Source: Pseudonocardia hydrocarbonoxydans
GTDB lineage: Bacteria > Actinomycetota > Actinomycetes > Mycobacteriales > Pseudonocardiaceae
Direction: 5' to 3'
Assembly (NCBI RefSeq): GCF_006539565.1
Contig: NZ_BJNG01000051.1
Coordinates: 1-33,145, forward strand
Length of the DNA stretch: 33,145 nucleotides
Shown here: piece after piece, positions 1-8,208 of the stretch
Position numbering within the stretch: the first letter of the stretch is position 1
Layout: each line of letters opens with the position of its first letter
Translations under genes and position numbers: made by a program
Notes under the pieces: generated by a model
What the model saw: only the letters and a program-made list of their open reading frames with translations
Told to the model about the DNA's origin: nothing
Database searches by the model: none

Positions 1-2
1 CC

Positions 3-833
3 CTAGCGCAGTGTGCGCCCCGCGGCCATCGAGAACGGGCGCTGGTAGGCCGAGCCGAGCAGGCGCACCAGCGCGTCGAGGACCTTGGCGTCGTTGCCGA
101 CGAGCACGCGGGCCCGGTTGCGCCGCACGCCCGCGAGGATGACCTCGGCGGCCTTCTCCGGGCTCATCCGCAGCATCTGCCGGTCGAAGCGCTCCATCGC
201 GGCGCCGTCCTCGAAGCCCTTGCCGCGCGCGGCGTTGCGGGCGATGCCGGTCTTGATCCCGCCGGGGTGCACGCAGGTGACCTGCACCGGGTAGCCCGCC
301 ACCAGCATCTCCTGGCGCAACGACTCGGTGAACCCGCGGACGGCGAACTTGGCCGCGTTGTAGGCGCTCTGGCTGGGCACCGCGAGCAGGCCGAACAGGC
401 TGGAGATGTTGACGACGTGCCCGTCGCCGGAGTTGATCAGGTGCGGCAGGAACGCCTTCGTCCCGTTCACCACGCCCCAGAAGTCGATGTCGACGACCCG
501 CTCGATCTCCTCGAACTCCGAGGTGAGGATGTTGCCCGCGAACGCGATCCCGGCGTTGTTGTAGACCTGGTTGACGCGCCCGAACTGCCTGACCACCTCG
601 TCGGCGTAGGCCAGCACGGCCGCCCGGTCGGTGACGTCGAGTGCGTCGCTGCGCACCTCGGCGGCCGCCCCTCCCGATGTGGCCAGTGAGCCGACGGTCT
701 CCGCCAGCCCGTCCTTGTCGACGTCGGACAGCGCCAGCCGGGCCCCGCGCCGCGCGAGGTCCTGGGCCAGCGCCCGCCCGATACCCGATCCCGCCCCGGT
801 CACCACGGCGACGCGTCCCGCGAAGTCACTCAT
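3..833 (-). CDS. SDR family NAD(P)-dependent oxidoreductase
   Basis: A 276-residue classical short-chain dehydrogenase/reductase, complete with an ATG start and a TAG stop at the window edge. The N-terminal Rossmann motif TGAGSGIG (about residues 13-20) binds NAD(P). NNAG follows near residue 92, and the catalytic Ser-Tyr-Lys set is seen in SSLFGLL and YNAAK. The length is slightly above the 250-residue norm because of a C-terminal extension like that of SDRs acting on lipid or steroid-like alcohols; the substrate cannot be read from sequence. It is transcribed divergently from nadE across 60 bp and shows no link to it. It lacks the insertion after the second beta strand that marks the mycofactocin-type SDRs found later in this window, so it probably uses exchangeable NAD(P). 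Confidence 0.9.
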   Translation of the reverse strand: MSDFAGRVAVVTGAGSGIGRALAQDLARRGARLALSDVDKDGLAETVGSLATSGGAAAEVRSDALDVTDRAAVLAYADEVVRQFGRVNQVYNNAGIAFAGNILTSEFEEIERVVDIDFWGVVNGTKAFLPHLINSGDGHVVNISSLFGLLAVPSQSAYNAAKFAVRGFTESLRQEMLVAGYPVQVTCVHPGGIKTGIARNAARGKGFEDGAAMERFDRQMLRMSPEKAAEVILAGVRRNRARVLVGNDAKVLDALVRLLGSAYQRPFSMAAGRTLR

Positions 834-893
834 GGTCCGACATCATGTCCTACCCGCGAGTAACAAGCCAGGGGATGGGGCAGACTGGGGATC

Positions 894-2918
894 GTGGACT
901 TCCGCTCCGCCTACCGCCACGGCTTCGTCCGCGTGGCCGCCTGCACGCTGCGCACCACCCTCGCCGACCCGCCCGCCAATGCCCGCGCGGTGCTGGAGTC
1001 CGCCCGCGCCTGCCACGACGAGGGCGTCGGCGTGGCCGTGTTCCCCGAGCTGACGCTCTCGGGCTACTCGCTCGACGACGTCGTCATGCAGGACGTCCTG
1101 CTCGACGAGGTGGAGCGCGCGCTGGCCGAGGTCGTCGCCGGATCGGCGGGGCTGCTGCCGGTGCTGGTCGTCGGCGCCCCGCTGCGGCACCGGCACCGCA
1201 TCCTCAACTGCGCGGTCGTGGTGCACCGCGGGCGGGTGCTCGGCGTCGCCCCCAAGTCCTATCTCCCGACGTATCGGGAGTTCTACGAGAAACGCCAGAC
1301 GGCCCCCGGCGACGACGTCCGCGGCACGATCCGGCTCGGCGGCATCGACGTGCCGATCGGGCCGGACCTGCTGTTCGCCGCCGGCGACGTACCCGGCCTC
1401 GTGCTGCACGCCGAGGTCTGCGAGGACATGTGGGTGCCGGTGCCACCGAGCGCGGAGGCGGCGCTCGCGGGCGCCACCGTGATCGTCAACCTCTCCGGCA
1501 GCCCGATCACCGTGGGCCGCGCCGACGACCGCAAGCTGCTCGCGCGCTCGGCGTCGGCCCGCTGCCTGGCCGCCTACGCCTACGCGGCCGCGGGCGAGGG
1601 CGAGTCCACGACCGACCTCGCGTGGGACGGCCAGACCATGATCTACGAGAACGGGCGGCTGCTCGCCGAGACCGAGCGCTTCCCGATCGGTCCGCGCCGC
1701 TCGGTGGCCGACGTCGACCTCGACCTGCTGCGCGCCGAGCGCCTGCGCACGGGCACCTTCGACGACAACCGCCGCCACCACGCCCCCGAGTTCCGGACGG
1801 TGTCGTTCGAACTCGCACCACCCGCGGGCGACATCGGGCTGCGACGGGAGGTCGAGCGCTTCCCGTTCGTCCCCTCGGACCCCGCGCGCCTGGAGCAGGA
1901 CTGCTTCGAGGCCTACAACATCCAGGTCTCCGGGCTGGAGCAGCGGCTGCGCGCGATCGGGCGGCCGAAGGTCGTCATCGGGGTGTCGGGCGGGCTCGAC
2001 TCCACCCACGCCCTGATCGTCGCGGCCCGCGCGATGGACCGGGAGCGGCGACCACGCTCCGACATCCTGGCCTTCACCCTCCCCGGGTTCGCCACCGGCG
2101 ACCGGACGAAGGGCAACGCGGTCCGGCTGTCCGAGGCACTCGGCGTGACCTTCGAGGAGATCGACATCCGGCCGACGGCGGCGCTGATGCTGGAGAACCT
2201 CGGGCACCCGTTCAGCGACGGCGAGCCCGTCTACGACGTGACCTTCGAGAACGTGCAGGCCGGGCTGCGCACCGACTACCTGTTCCGCGCGGCCAACCAG
2301 CGCGGCGGCATCGTGCTCGGCACCGGCGACCTCTCGGAGCTGGCGCTGGGGTGGTCGACCTACGGCGTCGGCGACCAGATGTCGCACTACAACGTCAACG
2401 GCGGTGTGCCCAAGACCCAGATCCAGCACCTGATCCGCTGGGTGGCGGCCACCGGTCTGTTCGACGACGAGGTGTCGGCGACCCTGCTCGACGTCCTCGA
2501 CACCGAGATCACCCCCGAGCTCGTGCCCGGCGAGGACGTGCAGAGCAGCGAGGCGACCATCGGCCCGTACGCGCTGCAGGACTTCTCGCTCTACCACGTC
2601 CTGCGCCACGGCATGCGGCCCTCGAAGATCGCGTTCCTGGCCTGGCACGCCTGGCACGACGCCGACCTCGGCGACTGGCCCCCCGGGCTGCCGCAGGACA
2701 AGCGCGTCGCCTACGACCTGGGCGAGATCCGGCGGTGGCTGGAGGTCTTCGCACAGCGGTTCTTCGGCTTCAGCCAGTTCAAGCGCTCGGCGCTGCCCAA
2801 CGGCCCCAAGGTGTCCGGCGGCGGATCGCTGTCGCCCCGCGGCGACTGGCGCGCGCCCTCGGACATGTCGGCGCGGATCTGGGTCGAGGAGATCCGCCGC
2901 GAGGTGCCCGACACGTGA
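894..2918 (+). CDS. nadE: glutamine-dependent NAD(+) synthetase
   Basis: A 674-residue two-domain NAD synthetase that converts deamido-NAD to NAD using ATP and ammonia channelled from glutamine. The N-terminal nitrilase-type glutaminase domain shows Glu52 (FPELTLSGYS), Lys121 (PKSYLPTYREFYEKR) and Cys176 (AEVCEDMW). From memory these positions match the catalytic triad numbering of the M. tuberculosis enzyme, which supports the GTG start at 894. The C-terminal synthetase domain carries the ATP-pyrophosphatase P-loop SGGLDS near residue 365. The length matches the actinobacterial type. CAGACT lies 7 bp before the GTG and there is no clear ribosome site, so a leaderless transcript is possible but unproven. 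Confidence 0.97.
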   Translation: MDFRSAYRHGFVRVAACTLRTTLADPPANARAVLESARACHDEGVGVAVFPELTLSGYSLDDVVMQDVLLDEVERALAEVVAGSAGLLPVLVVGAPLRHRHRILNCAVVVHRGRVLGVAPKSYLPTYREFYEKRQTAPGDDVRGTIRLGGIDVPIGPDLLFAAGDVPGLVLHAEVCEDMWVPVPPSAEAALAGATVIVNLSGSPITVGRADDRKLLARSASARCLAAYAYAAAGEGESTTDLAWDGQTMIYENGRLLAETERFPIGPRRSVADVDLDLLRAERLRTGTFDDNRRHHAPEFRTVSFELAPPAGDIGLRREVERFPFVPSDPARLEQDCFEAYNIQVSGLEQRLRAIGRPKVVIGVSGGLDSTHALIVAARAMDRERRPRSDILAFTLPGFATGDRTKGNAVRLSEALGVTFEEIDIRPTAALMLENLGHPFSDGEPVYDVTFENVQAGLRTDYLFRAANQRGGIVLGTGDLSELALGWSTYGVGDQMSHYNVNGGVPKTQIQHLIRWVAATGLFDDEVSATLLDVLDTEITPELVPGEDVQSSEATIGPYALQDFSLYHVLRHGMRPSKIAFLAWHAWHDADLGDWPPGLPQDKRVAYDLGEIRRWLEVFAQRFFGFSQFKRSALPNGPKVSGGGSLSPRGDWRAPSDMSARIWVEEIRREVPDT

Positions 2919-2954
2919 GGTGACGATGCGGGCCGCAGCGGCCAGGATGGCCCG

Positions 2955-3707
2955 ATGTCGAGCGACCACGACCGCACCGAGGCGTTCCGCGGCGCGCGGT
3001 TCACCCGGTCCGACCTGTCCGGGGCCTCCTTCCACGACTGCGACCTGAGCGGGGTCCGGATCACCGGGGCCTTCCTGGACGGGCTGTCCGTCTCCGGCCT
3101 GTTCGGCCGGCTGCTCGTCGAGGACGTCGACGTCACGGAGTACGTGGCGGGCGAGCTCGACCGGCGCCATCCCGAGCGGGTGCCGCTGCGCGCGATGCGG
3201 ACCGCCGACGAGCACCGCGCGGCATGGGCGCTGCTCGAACGGCTGTGGGCGCAGACCCTCGAACGGGCCGGGCGACTGCCCGAGGCCGCCCTCCACGAGC
3301 GCGTCGACGGCGAGTGGTCCTTCGTCGAGACGCTGCGCCACCTGGTCTGCGCCACCGACTGCTGGGCCGGTCGGATGGTCATGGAGAAGGCCGACCCGTA
3401 CCACCCGCTCGGCCTGGTCCCCACCGACTTCGAGACCGCCGACGCCGTCGCGGCCGGCCTCGACCTGGACGCGCGGCCGTCGTACGCGGAGGTGCTGGAG
3501 GTGCGGGCGGGCCGGGTGGCGCTGGTCCGGGACCTGCTCGACGGCCTCACCGACGACGACCTGGACCGGGTCTGCGAGGGCTCGCCCTGGATCGGTGACC
3601 CCGACCGCCCACGCCCGGTCCGCGACTGCCTGCGCGTGATCATGAACGAGGAGTGCGAGCACCGCCGCTTCGCCGAACGGGACCTGGCGGTGCTCGCGCG
3701 GCGATGA
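2955..3707 (+). CDS. pentapeptide-repeat / DinB-like protein
   Basis: A 250-residue protein with two parts. Residues about 9-55 contain short A/C-D/N-L-S/X-G repeats (FRGARF, DLSGASF, DCDLSGVRI) typical of a right-handed pentapeptide-repeat strand. Residues about 75-245 form a DinB/YfiT-like four-helix bundle with spaced histidines in LRHLVCATDCW and EECEHRRFAERD, which bind metal in that superfamily. DinB-like proteins include thiol-dependent S-transferases and many uncharacterised members; no substrate can be assigned. The ATG at 2955 is preceded by AGGA at suitable spacing, 36 bp after nadE, so co-transcription with nadE is possible. Confidence 0.85.
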   Translation: MSSDHDRTEAFRGARFTRSDLSGASFHDCDLSGVRITGAFLDGLSVSGLFGRLLVEDVDVTEYVAGELDRRHPERVPLRAMRTADEHRAAWALLERLWAQTLERAGRLPEAALHERVDGEWSFVETLRHLVCATDCWAGRMVMEKADPYHPLGLVPTDFETADAVAAGLDLDARPSYAEVLEVRAGRVALVRDLLDGLTDDDLDRVCEGSPWIGDPDRPRPVRDCLRVIMNEECEHRRFAERDLAVLARR

Positions 3708-3746
3708 GTTCCGGACGTGCCGGGCGTCCTACCCCGTACACAACCG

Positions 3747-3752
3747 AGGAGG
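3747..3752 (+). promoter_or_regulatory. strong ribosome binding site for BNR protein
   Basis: AGGAGG lies 4 bases before the ATG at 3757 and fixes that start. Confidence 0.7.
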
Positions 3753-3756
3753 TCGC

Positions 3757-4872
3757 ATGACCGGAGTACGGGTACTCGTCGGCACGCGCAAGGGCGCGTT
3801 CGTCCTGACCGCGGACGGGGCGCGCCGGGACTGGACGGTGGACGGGCCGTTCTTCCCGGGCTGGGAGATCTACCACGTGGCGGGCTCGCCCGCGGATCCC
3901 GACCGGATCTGGGCGTCGCAGTCCGGGGGCTGGTTCGGCCAGCAGATCCAGCGCTCCGACGACGGCGGGCGCACCTGGGACGCGGTCGGCAACGAGTTCA
4001 CCTACGCGACGGTGCCCGGCACCCACCAGTGGTACGACGGCACGCCGCACCCGTGGGAGTTCGCGCGGGTCTGGCACCTCTCCCCCTCGGCCACCGACCC
4101 GGACACCGTGCTCGCCGGGATCGAGGACGCCGCGCTGTTCCGCTCCGTCGACGGCGGCGGCACCTGGAGCGAGCTGCCCGGCCTGCGCGAGCACGGCTCG
4201 GGCCCGCACTGGCAGCCGGGCGCGGGCGGTATGTGCCTGCACACGATCCTGCCCGACCCGCGCGACGAGGCCCGGATGCTCGTCGCCATCTCCGCGGCCG
4301 GGGTGTTCCGCACCGAGGACGGCGGCAAGTCCTGGCAGCCGGCCAACCGCGGCCTGGTCAGCGACGGCATCCCCGACCCCGACGCCGAGGTGGGGCACTG
4401 CGTGCACAAGCTGGCGCTGCACCCCGACCGGCCCGAGACCGTCTACATGCAGAAGCACTGGGACGTCATGCGGTCCGACGACTTCGGCCGCAACTGGTAC
4501 GACATCGGCGGCAACCTCCCCACGGACTTCGGGTTCGTCGTCGACGTGCACGCCCACGAGCCCGACACCGTGTTCGTCCTGCCGATCACCAGCGACGCCG
4601 AGCACTTCCCGCCCGAGGGGAGGCTGCGGGTGTACCGCAGCCGCACCGGCGGGCACGAGTGGGAACCGCTGACGCGTGGCCTGCCGCAGCAGCACTGCTA
4701 CGTCGACGTGCTGCGCGACGCGATGGCCGTCGACTCCCTGGACACCTGCGGCGTCTACTTCGGCACGACCGGCGGGCAGGTCTACGCCTCACCGGACGCG
4801 GGCGAGAACTGGGCACCGATCGTGCGGGACCTGCCGGCGGTGCTGTCGGTGACCGTGCAGACGCTGCCGTGA
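3757..4872 (+). CDS. BNR/Asp-box repeat beta-propeller protein
   Basis: A 371-residue protein built of repeated Asp-box motifs (S/T-x-D-x-G-x-T/S-W): SDDGGRTW, SVDGGGTW, TEDGGKSW, SDDFGRNW and the more degenerate SRTGGHEW and SPDAGENW, consistent with a six- or seven-bladed propeller. These blades occur in sialidases and in the Vps10/YCF48 and exo-alpha-sialidase-like groups. No signal peptide or membrane segment is evident, so it is probably cytoplasmic. Its stop overlaps the start of the MoaD/ThiS-like gene (GTGA), so the two are translationally coupled. No glycosidase activity should be assumed from the repeats alone. Confidence 0.88.
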   Translation: MTGVRVLVGTRKGAFVLTADGARRDWTVDGPFFPGWEIYHVAGSPADPDRIWASQSGGWFGQQIQRSDDGGRTWDAVGNEFTYATVPGTHQWYDGTPHPWEFARVWHLSPSATDPDTVLAGIEDAALFRSVDGGGTWSELPGLREHGSGPHWQPGAGGMCLHTILPDPRDEARMLVAISAAGVFRTEDGGKSWQPANRGLVSDGIPDPDAEVGHCVHKLALHPDRPETVYMQKHWDVMRSDDFGRNWYDIGGNLPTDFGFVVDVHAHEPDTVFVLPITSDAEHFPPEGRLRVYRSRTGGHEWEPLTRGLPQQHCYVDVLRDAMAVDSLDTCGVYFGTTGGQVYASPDAGENWAPIVRDLPAVLSVTVQTLP

Positions 4873-5174
4873 CGGCCGCGGTCCGGGTCAAGCTGCCCAC
4901 CCACTTGCGCCGGCTCGCGCGGGTCGACGGCGAGGTGCGGCTCGACGTCGAGGGCGCGGTCACCCTCGCCGCGGTCCTCGACGCCCTGGAGGCCCGGCAC
5001 CCCGTGCTGCGCGGGGCCGTGCGCGACCACACCACCGGCCGGCGCCGGGCGTTCGTGCGGTTCTTCGCCTGCGAGGAGGACCTGTCGCACGCCCCGCCCG
5101 GCGACCCGCTGCCCGACGCCGTCGCCCGCGGCGCCGAGCCGCTGCTCGTCGTCGGGGCGATGGCCGGGGGCTGA
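4869..5174 (+). CDS. MoaD/ThiS-family ubiquitin-like sulfur carrier protein
   Basis: A 101-residue beta-grasp protein starting at GTG 4869, which overlaps the preceding stop by 4 bp. It starts V(M)TAAVRVKLPTHLRRL and ends in GAMAGG. The terminal Gly-Gly is the residue pair that E1-like enzymes adenylate and thiocarboxylate in MoaD, ThiS and CysO. A central TLAAVLDALEARHP helix and RAFVRFF strand fit the fold. No E1-like partner, moaE or thiG lies in the window, so the role (molybdopterin, cysteine or thiamine sulfur transfer, or protein modification) stays open. The fixed partner here is the BNR protein. Confidence 0.85.
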   Translation: MTAAVRVKLPTHLRRLARVDGEVRLDVEGAVTLAAVLDALEARHPVLRGAVRDHTTGRRRAFVRFFACEEDLSHAPPGDPLPDAVARGAEPLLVVGAMAGG

Positions 5175-5208
5175 GCCGGGAGCCGGCCCACCCCCGCGCG
5201 CACCGAAC

Positions 5209-5244
5209 GGCCCCGCGCGCACCGTCGACGGTGCGCGCGGGGCC
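5209..5244. terminator. perfect 36-bp palindrome, bidirectional terminator-like
   Basis: The two 18-bp halves are exact reverse complements, centred on TCGA. It lies between the convergent MoaD-like and FMO genes. There is no T tract on either side, so termination is an inference from position and stem strength. A second copy of the left arm (CCCCGCGCGCACCG) lies at 5192-5205, just upstream of the palindrome. Confidence 0.6.
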
Positions 5245-5299
5245 GGAGGGTGCGCGTAGCCCGCCCGCCCACCCCCCGACGGGGCGAGCGGGCCACCCG

Positions 5300-7096
5300 C
5301 TACGAGGTGTGGTGCACCTCCTGCAGCTTGTAGACCGGCGTCGGGATCCCCTCCAGCCGGGCCTTGAGCTGCAGCGCGAGGTAGAGCGAGTAGTAGCGGC
5401 TCTGGTGCAGGTTGCCGCCGTGCACCCACAGGTTCTCGACGTTGGTGGGCTTCCACATGTTGCGCTGCTCGCCCTCCCAGGGACCGGGGTCCTTGGTGGT
5501 GTCGCTGCCCAGCCCCCAGACCTTGCCGAGCTGGTCGGCGACCTCCTGCCCGACGATGTCGGCGGCGATGCCGTTCATCGAGCCGTACCCGGTGGCCCAG
5601 ACGACGAGGTCGGCGTCGAGGCGGGTGCCGTCGGCGAGCACGACCTGCTTCTCGGTCAGCTCCGTGACCTGCCCGTGCGCGAGCTTGATGCTGCCGTTCG
5701 CGACGAGCTCGGACGCGCCGACGTCGATGTAGTAGCCCGACCCGCGGCGCAGGTACTTCATGAACAGCCCGGAGTCGTCGTCGCCGAAGTCGAGCCGGAA
5801 CCCGGCCCGCTCCAGCGCGGCGTAGTACTCGGCGTCCTGCTCGCGGATCGCGTCGTACACCGGCTTCTGGAACTGGTTCATGATCCTGTACGGCAGCGAC
5901 GCGAAGATCGTGTCGGCCTTGAAGGTGGTCATGCCGGACGCCACCGCACGCTCGGAGTACAGGTCCCCGAGGCCGATCTCCATCAGCGAGTCCGAGCGCA
6001 CGATGTGCGTGGAGGACCGCTGCACCATCGTGACGTCCGCCCCGGCCTCCCACAGCGCCGCGCAGATGTCGTGGGCGGAGTTGTTCGAGCCGACGACCAC
6101 GGCCTTCTTGCCCGTGTAGGCGTCCGGGCCGGGGTGCTGCGAGCTGTGCTGCTGGTCGCCCTGGAACACGTCCTGGCCGGGGACGACCGGGACGTTCGGC
6201 TTGCCGGACACCCCCAGCGCGATGACGACGTGCTTCGGCCTGAGCGTCACCTCCTCGCCCGCGCGGTCGACCACGACCTCCCAGCCGTCGCCGCTGCGCT
6301 GCGCCGACTTCGCCGTGGTGGAGCCCCAGTAGTTGAGCTCCATGACCTTGGCGTACATCTCCAGCCAGTCGCCGACCTTGTCCTTCGGCGAGAACACCGG
6401 CCAGTTCTTCGGGAAGTCGATGTAGGGCAGGTGGTCGTACCAGACCGGGTCGTGCAGGGCGAGGCTCTTGTAGCGCTTGCGCCAGGAGTCACCGGGCCGC
6501 TCGTTGCGCTCCACGATGATCGTCGGGATGCCGAGCTGGCGCAGCCGCGCCCCGAGCGCGATGCCGCCCTGCCCGCCGCCGATGATCACGACGTCGGGCT
6601 GGGTCGTGTAGCCCAGCTCGGCGGCCTCGGCCTCGCGGCGCTCCTTCCACGTGACGCGGTCCGGGTTGGCGCCGTGCTCGGTGCCCATCGGACGGCGGGT
6701 GTTGGACGGCTCCTCGTGGCCCTTGAGCTCGTCGAGCGTGGTGAGGAACGTGAACGCCTTGCCGTCGGCGGTGAGCCGCAGCAGCCCGCTGCCGCGCCCG
6801 ACGGCGGTGTCGAAGGCGATCCACGCCGTGGTGACGCCGTCGGCCTCGGCCGGCTCCTCGGTCGTGCGGAAGTCGGTGGCGCCCGCGTCGGTGTTGCGGA
6901 GCAGGTCCGCCACGCCCTCGGGGCCCTCGACGGTGGTGATGTTCCAGGTGAACGCCACCAGGTCGCGCCAGAAGCTGCCCTCCCCGAACAGGGCCGCCGC
7001 GGCGTCGGCGTCACCGGCGGTGAGGGCGTCCTGGAACGCGCCCAGCCATTCGTCGACGCGGACGGCGGCGTCGGTGCGGTCGATCGTGGACGTCAT
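5300..7096 (-). CDS. SnoaL-like/flavin-containing monooxygenase fusion protein
   Basis: A 598-residue protein. Residues 1-125 resemble a SnoaL/NTF2-like domain (EWLGAFQDALTAGDADAAAALF). Residues about 165-590 are an FAD- and NADPH-binding class B flavoprotein monooxygenase. The FAD motif GGGQGG lies near 173-178, and GDSWRKRYKSLALHDP follows. FQGDQQHSSQHPG resembles the FMO/BVMO fingerprint (FxGxxxHS). GSNNSA is the NADPH Rossmann motif and WATGY the late ATG motif. The family adds one oxygen atom to ketones, amines or sulfides; the substrate is unknown. The ATG at 7096 overlaps the stop of the alcohol dehydrogenase (ATGA), so the alcohol may be oxidised to a ketone and then oxygenated. Confidence 0.9.
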   Translation of the reverse strand: MTSTIDRTDAAVRVDEWLGAFQDALTAGDADAAAALFGEGSFWRDLVAFTWNITTVEGPEGVADLLRNTDAGATDFRTTEEPAEADGVTTAWIAFDTAVGRGSGLLRLTADGKAFTFLTTLDELKGHEEPSNTRRPMGTEHGANPDRVTWKERREAEAAELGYTTQPDVVIIGGGQGGIALGARLRQLGIPTIIVERNERPGDSWRKRYKSLALHDPVWYDHLPYIDFPKNWPVFSPKDKVGDWLEMYAKVMELNYWGSTTAKSAQRSGDGWEVVVDRAGEEVTLRPKHVVIALGVSGKPNVPVVPGQDVFQGDQQHSSQHPGPDAYTGKKAVVVGSNNSAHDICAALWEAGADVTMVQRSSTHIVRSDSLMEIGLGDLYSERAVASGMTTFKADTIFASLPYRIMNQFQKPVYDAIREQDAEYYAALERAGFRLDFGDDDSGLFMKYLRRGSGYYIDVGASELVANGSIKLAHGQVTELTEKQVVLADGTRLDADLVVWATGYGSMNGIAADIVGQEVADQLGKVWGLGSDTTKDPGPWEGEQRNMWKPTNVENLWVHGGNLHQSRYYSLYLALQLKARLEGIPTPVYKLQEVHHTS

Positions 7097-8172
7097 GCTG
7101 CTCCTTCTGCTGTCAGGTTCCTCGGGGAGACGAGGATCTTCACGTTCTCCTCCTTGTTGTCGATCAGCTCGCGGAATCCGCCGTCGACCAGCGCGTCGAG
7201 CCCGATCCGCCCGGTGATGAACGGCGCGGCGTCGACCCGGCCGTCGCGCAGCAGCGCGATGGTGTCGGCGTGGTCGCCGCAGTAGGCCAGCGAGCCGACG
7301 ACGGTGATCTCCGAGAGCACGAGGTCGTTCATCGCGAGCTGCGGCACGTGCCCCCAGATCGCGACGTTGACGACCGTGCCCCCGGGCCGCACCGACCCGA
7401 CGGCCGAGGCGAGCACCCGGTCGATCCCCGCGCACTCGAACGCGACGTCGGCGCCCGCGCCCCCGGTGAGGTCGCGGATCGCGTCGGGGACGTCGGTCTC
7501 CGACGGGTCCAGCACGACGTCGGCGCCGGCGGTGTGCGCCTTCGCCTTCCGCGCGGCGGCCGGCTCGACGACGACCACCCTGGCCCCGGCGGCCTTCAGC
7601 ACCGACGTCGTGACCAGCCCGATCGGGCCGGACCCGAACACCGCGGCCGTGCCGCCCTCGCGGATCCCGGACAGCCGCACGGCGTGGTAGCCGACGGCGA
7701 GCGGCTCGACGAGCGCGCCGATGTCGGTGGGCAGGTCGCCGAGCGGGTGCACCCAGCGCTGGTCGACGACGCACTTCTCGGCGAACCCGCCCTGGTCACC
7801 GGCCAGCCCGACGAACCCGAGCTTGCGGCAGATGTTGTAGCGCCCGGAGACGCACGCCGGGCACTCGCCGCAGACGTAGTACGGCTCGACGGCGACCCGG
7901 TCGCCCTCCGCCACGCCGGTGACGCCGGAGCCGGTCGCGGAGACCACCCCGGCGAACTCGTGGCCCATGACGACCGGCACCTCGGCGCCGGTGATCGGGT
8001 GCGGCGAGCCCTTCGGCGGGATGAAGATCGGGCCTTCGAGGTATTCGTGCAGGTCGGTGCCGCAGATGCCGCACCAGTCGACGGTGACCTCGACCTGGCC
8101 CGGGCCGACCCGGGGTTCGGGGACGTCGTCGATCCGGATGTCTCCGGGACCGTGGAACCGGGCTGCCTTCAC
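7093..8172 (-). CDS. zinc-dependent alcohol dehydrogenase, 2,3-butanediol dehydrogenase type
   Basis: A 359-residue medium-chain dehydrogenase with a GTG start. Catalytic zinc ligands are Cys in DWCGICGTDLHEY, His-Glu in GHEFAG and a later Glu in LVEPLAVG. The structural zinc loop CGECPACVSGRYNIC has all four cysteines. The NAD-binding motif is GSGPIG near residue 181. The sequence PIFIPP just after the catalytic Cys region is typical of the 2,3-butanediol dehydrogenase/sorbitol-dehydrogenase-like branch. It probably oxidises a secondary alcohol or diol to a ketone. It lies 36 bp downstream of the GAF regulator and overlaps the FMO gene by 4 bp. Confidence 0.92.
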   Translation of the reverse strand: MKAARFHGPGDIRIDDVPEPRVGPGQVEVTVDWCGICGTDLHEYLEGPIFIPPKGSPHPITGAEVPVVMGHEFAGVVSATGSGVTGVAEGDRVAVEPYYVCGECPACVSGRYNICRKLGFVGLAGDQGGFAEKCVVDQRWVHPLGDLPTDIGALVEPLAVGYHAVRLSGIREGGTAAVFGSGPIGLVTTSVLKAAGARVVVVEPAAARKAKAHTAGADVVLDPSETDVPDAIRDLTGGAGADVAFECAGIDRVLASAVGSVRPGGTVVNVAIWGHVPQLAMNDLVLSEITVVGSLAYCGDHADTIALLRDGRVDAAPFITGRIGLDALVDGGFRELIDNKEENVKILVSPRNLTAEGAA

Positions 8173-8208
8173 GCGGGGTCTCCGTCCTCGTCGGCGGTGT
8201 GACCCACC

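Noticed and set aside
2926..2951. Small GGCCGC-A-GCGGCC inverted repeat after nadE
   Set aside because: A one-base loop cannot form a hairpin, and short GC palindromes are common at this base composition.
843..3662. Very long open frame on the minus strand opposite nadE, and similar long antisense frames (for example 10333-12222 plus and 23990-26341 minus)
   Set aside because: They are shadows produced by GC-rich codon use in the real genes. They lack domain signatures and consist of low-complexity Arg/Gly/Val/Asp-rich sequence.
3757..4872. BNR protein as a sialidase
   Set aside because: Asp-box repeats are structural only. The arginine triad and catalytic Tyr/Glu of sialidases could not be identified, and no signal peptide is present.
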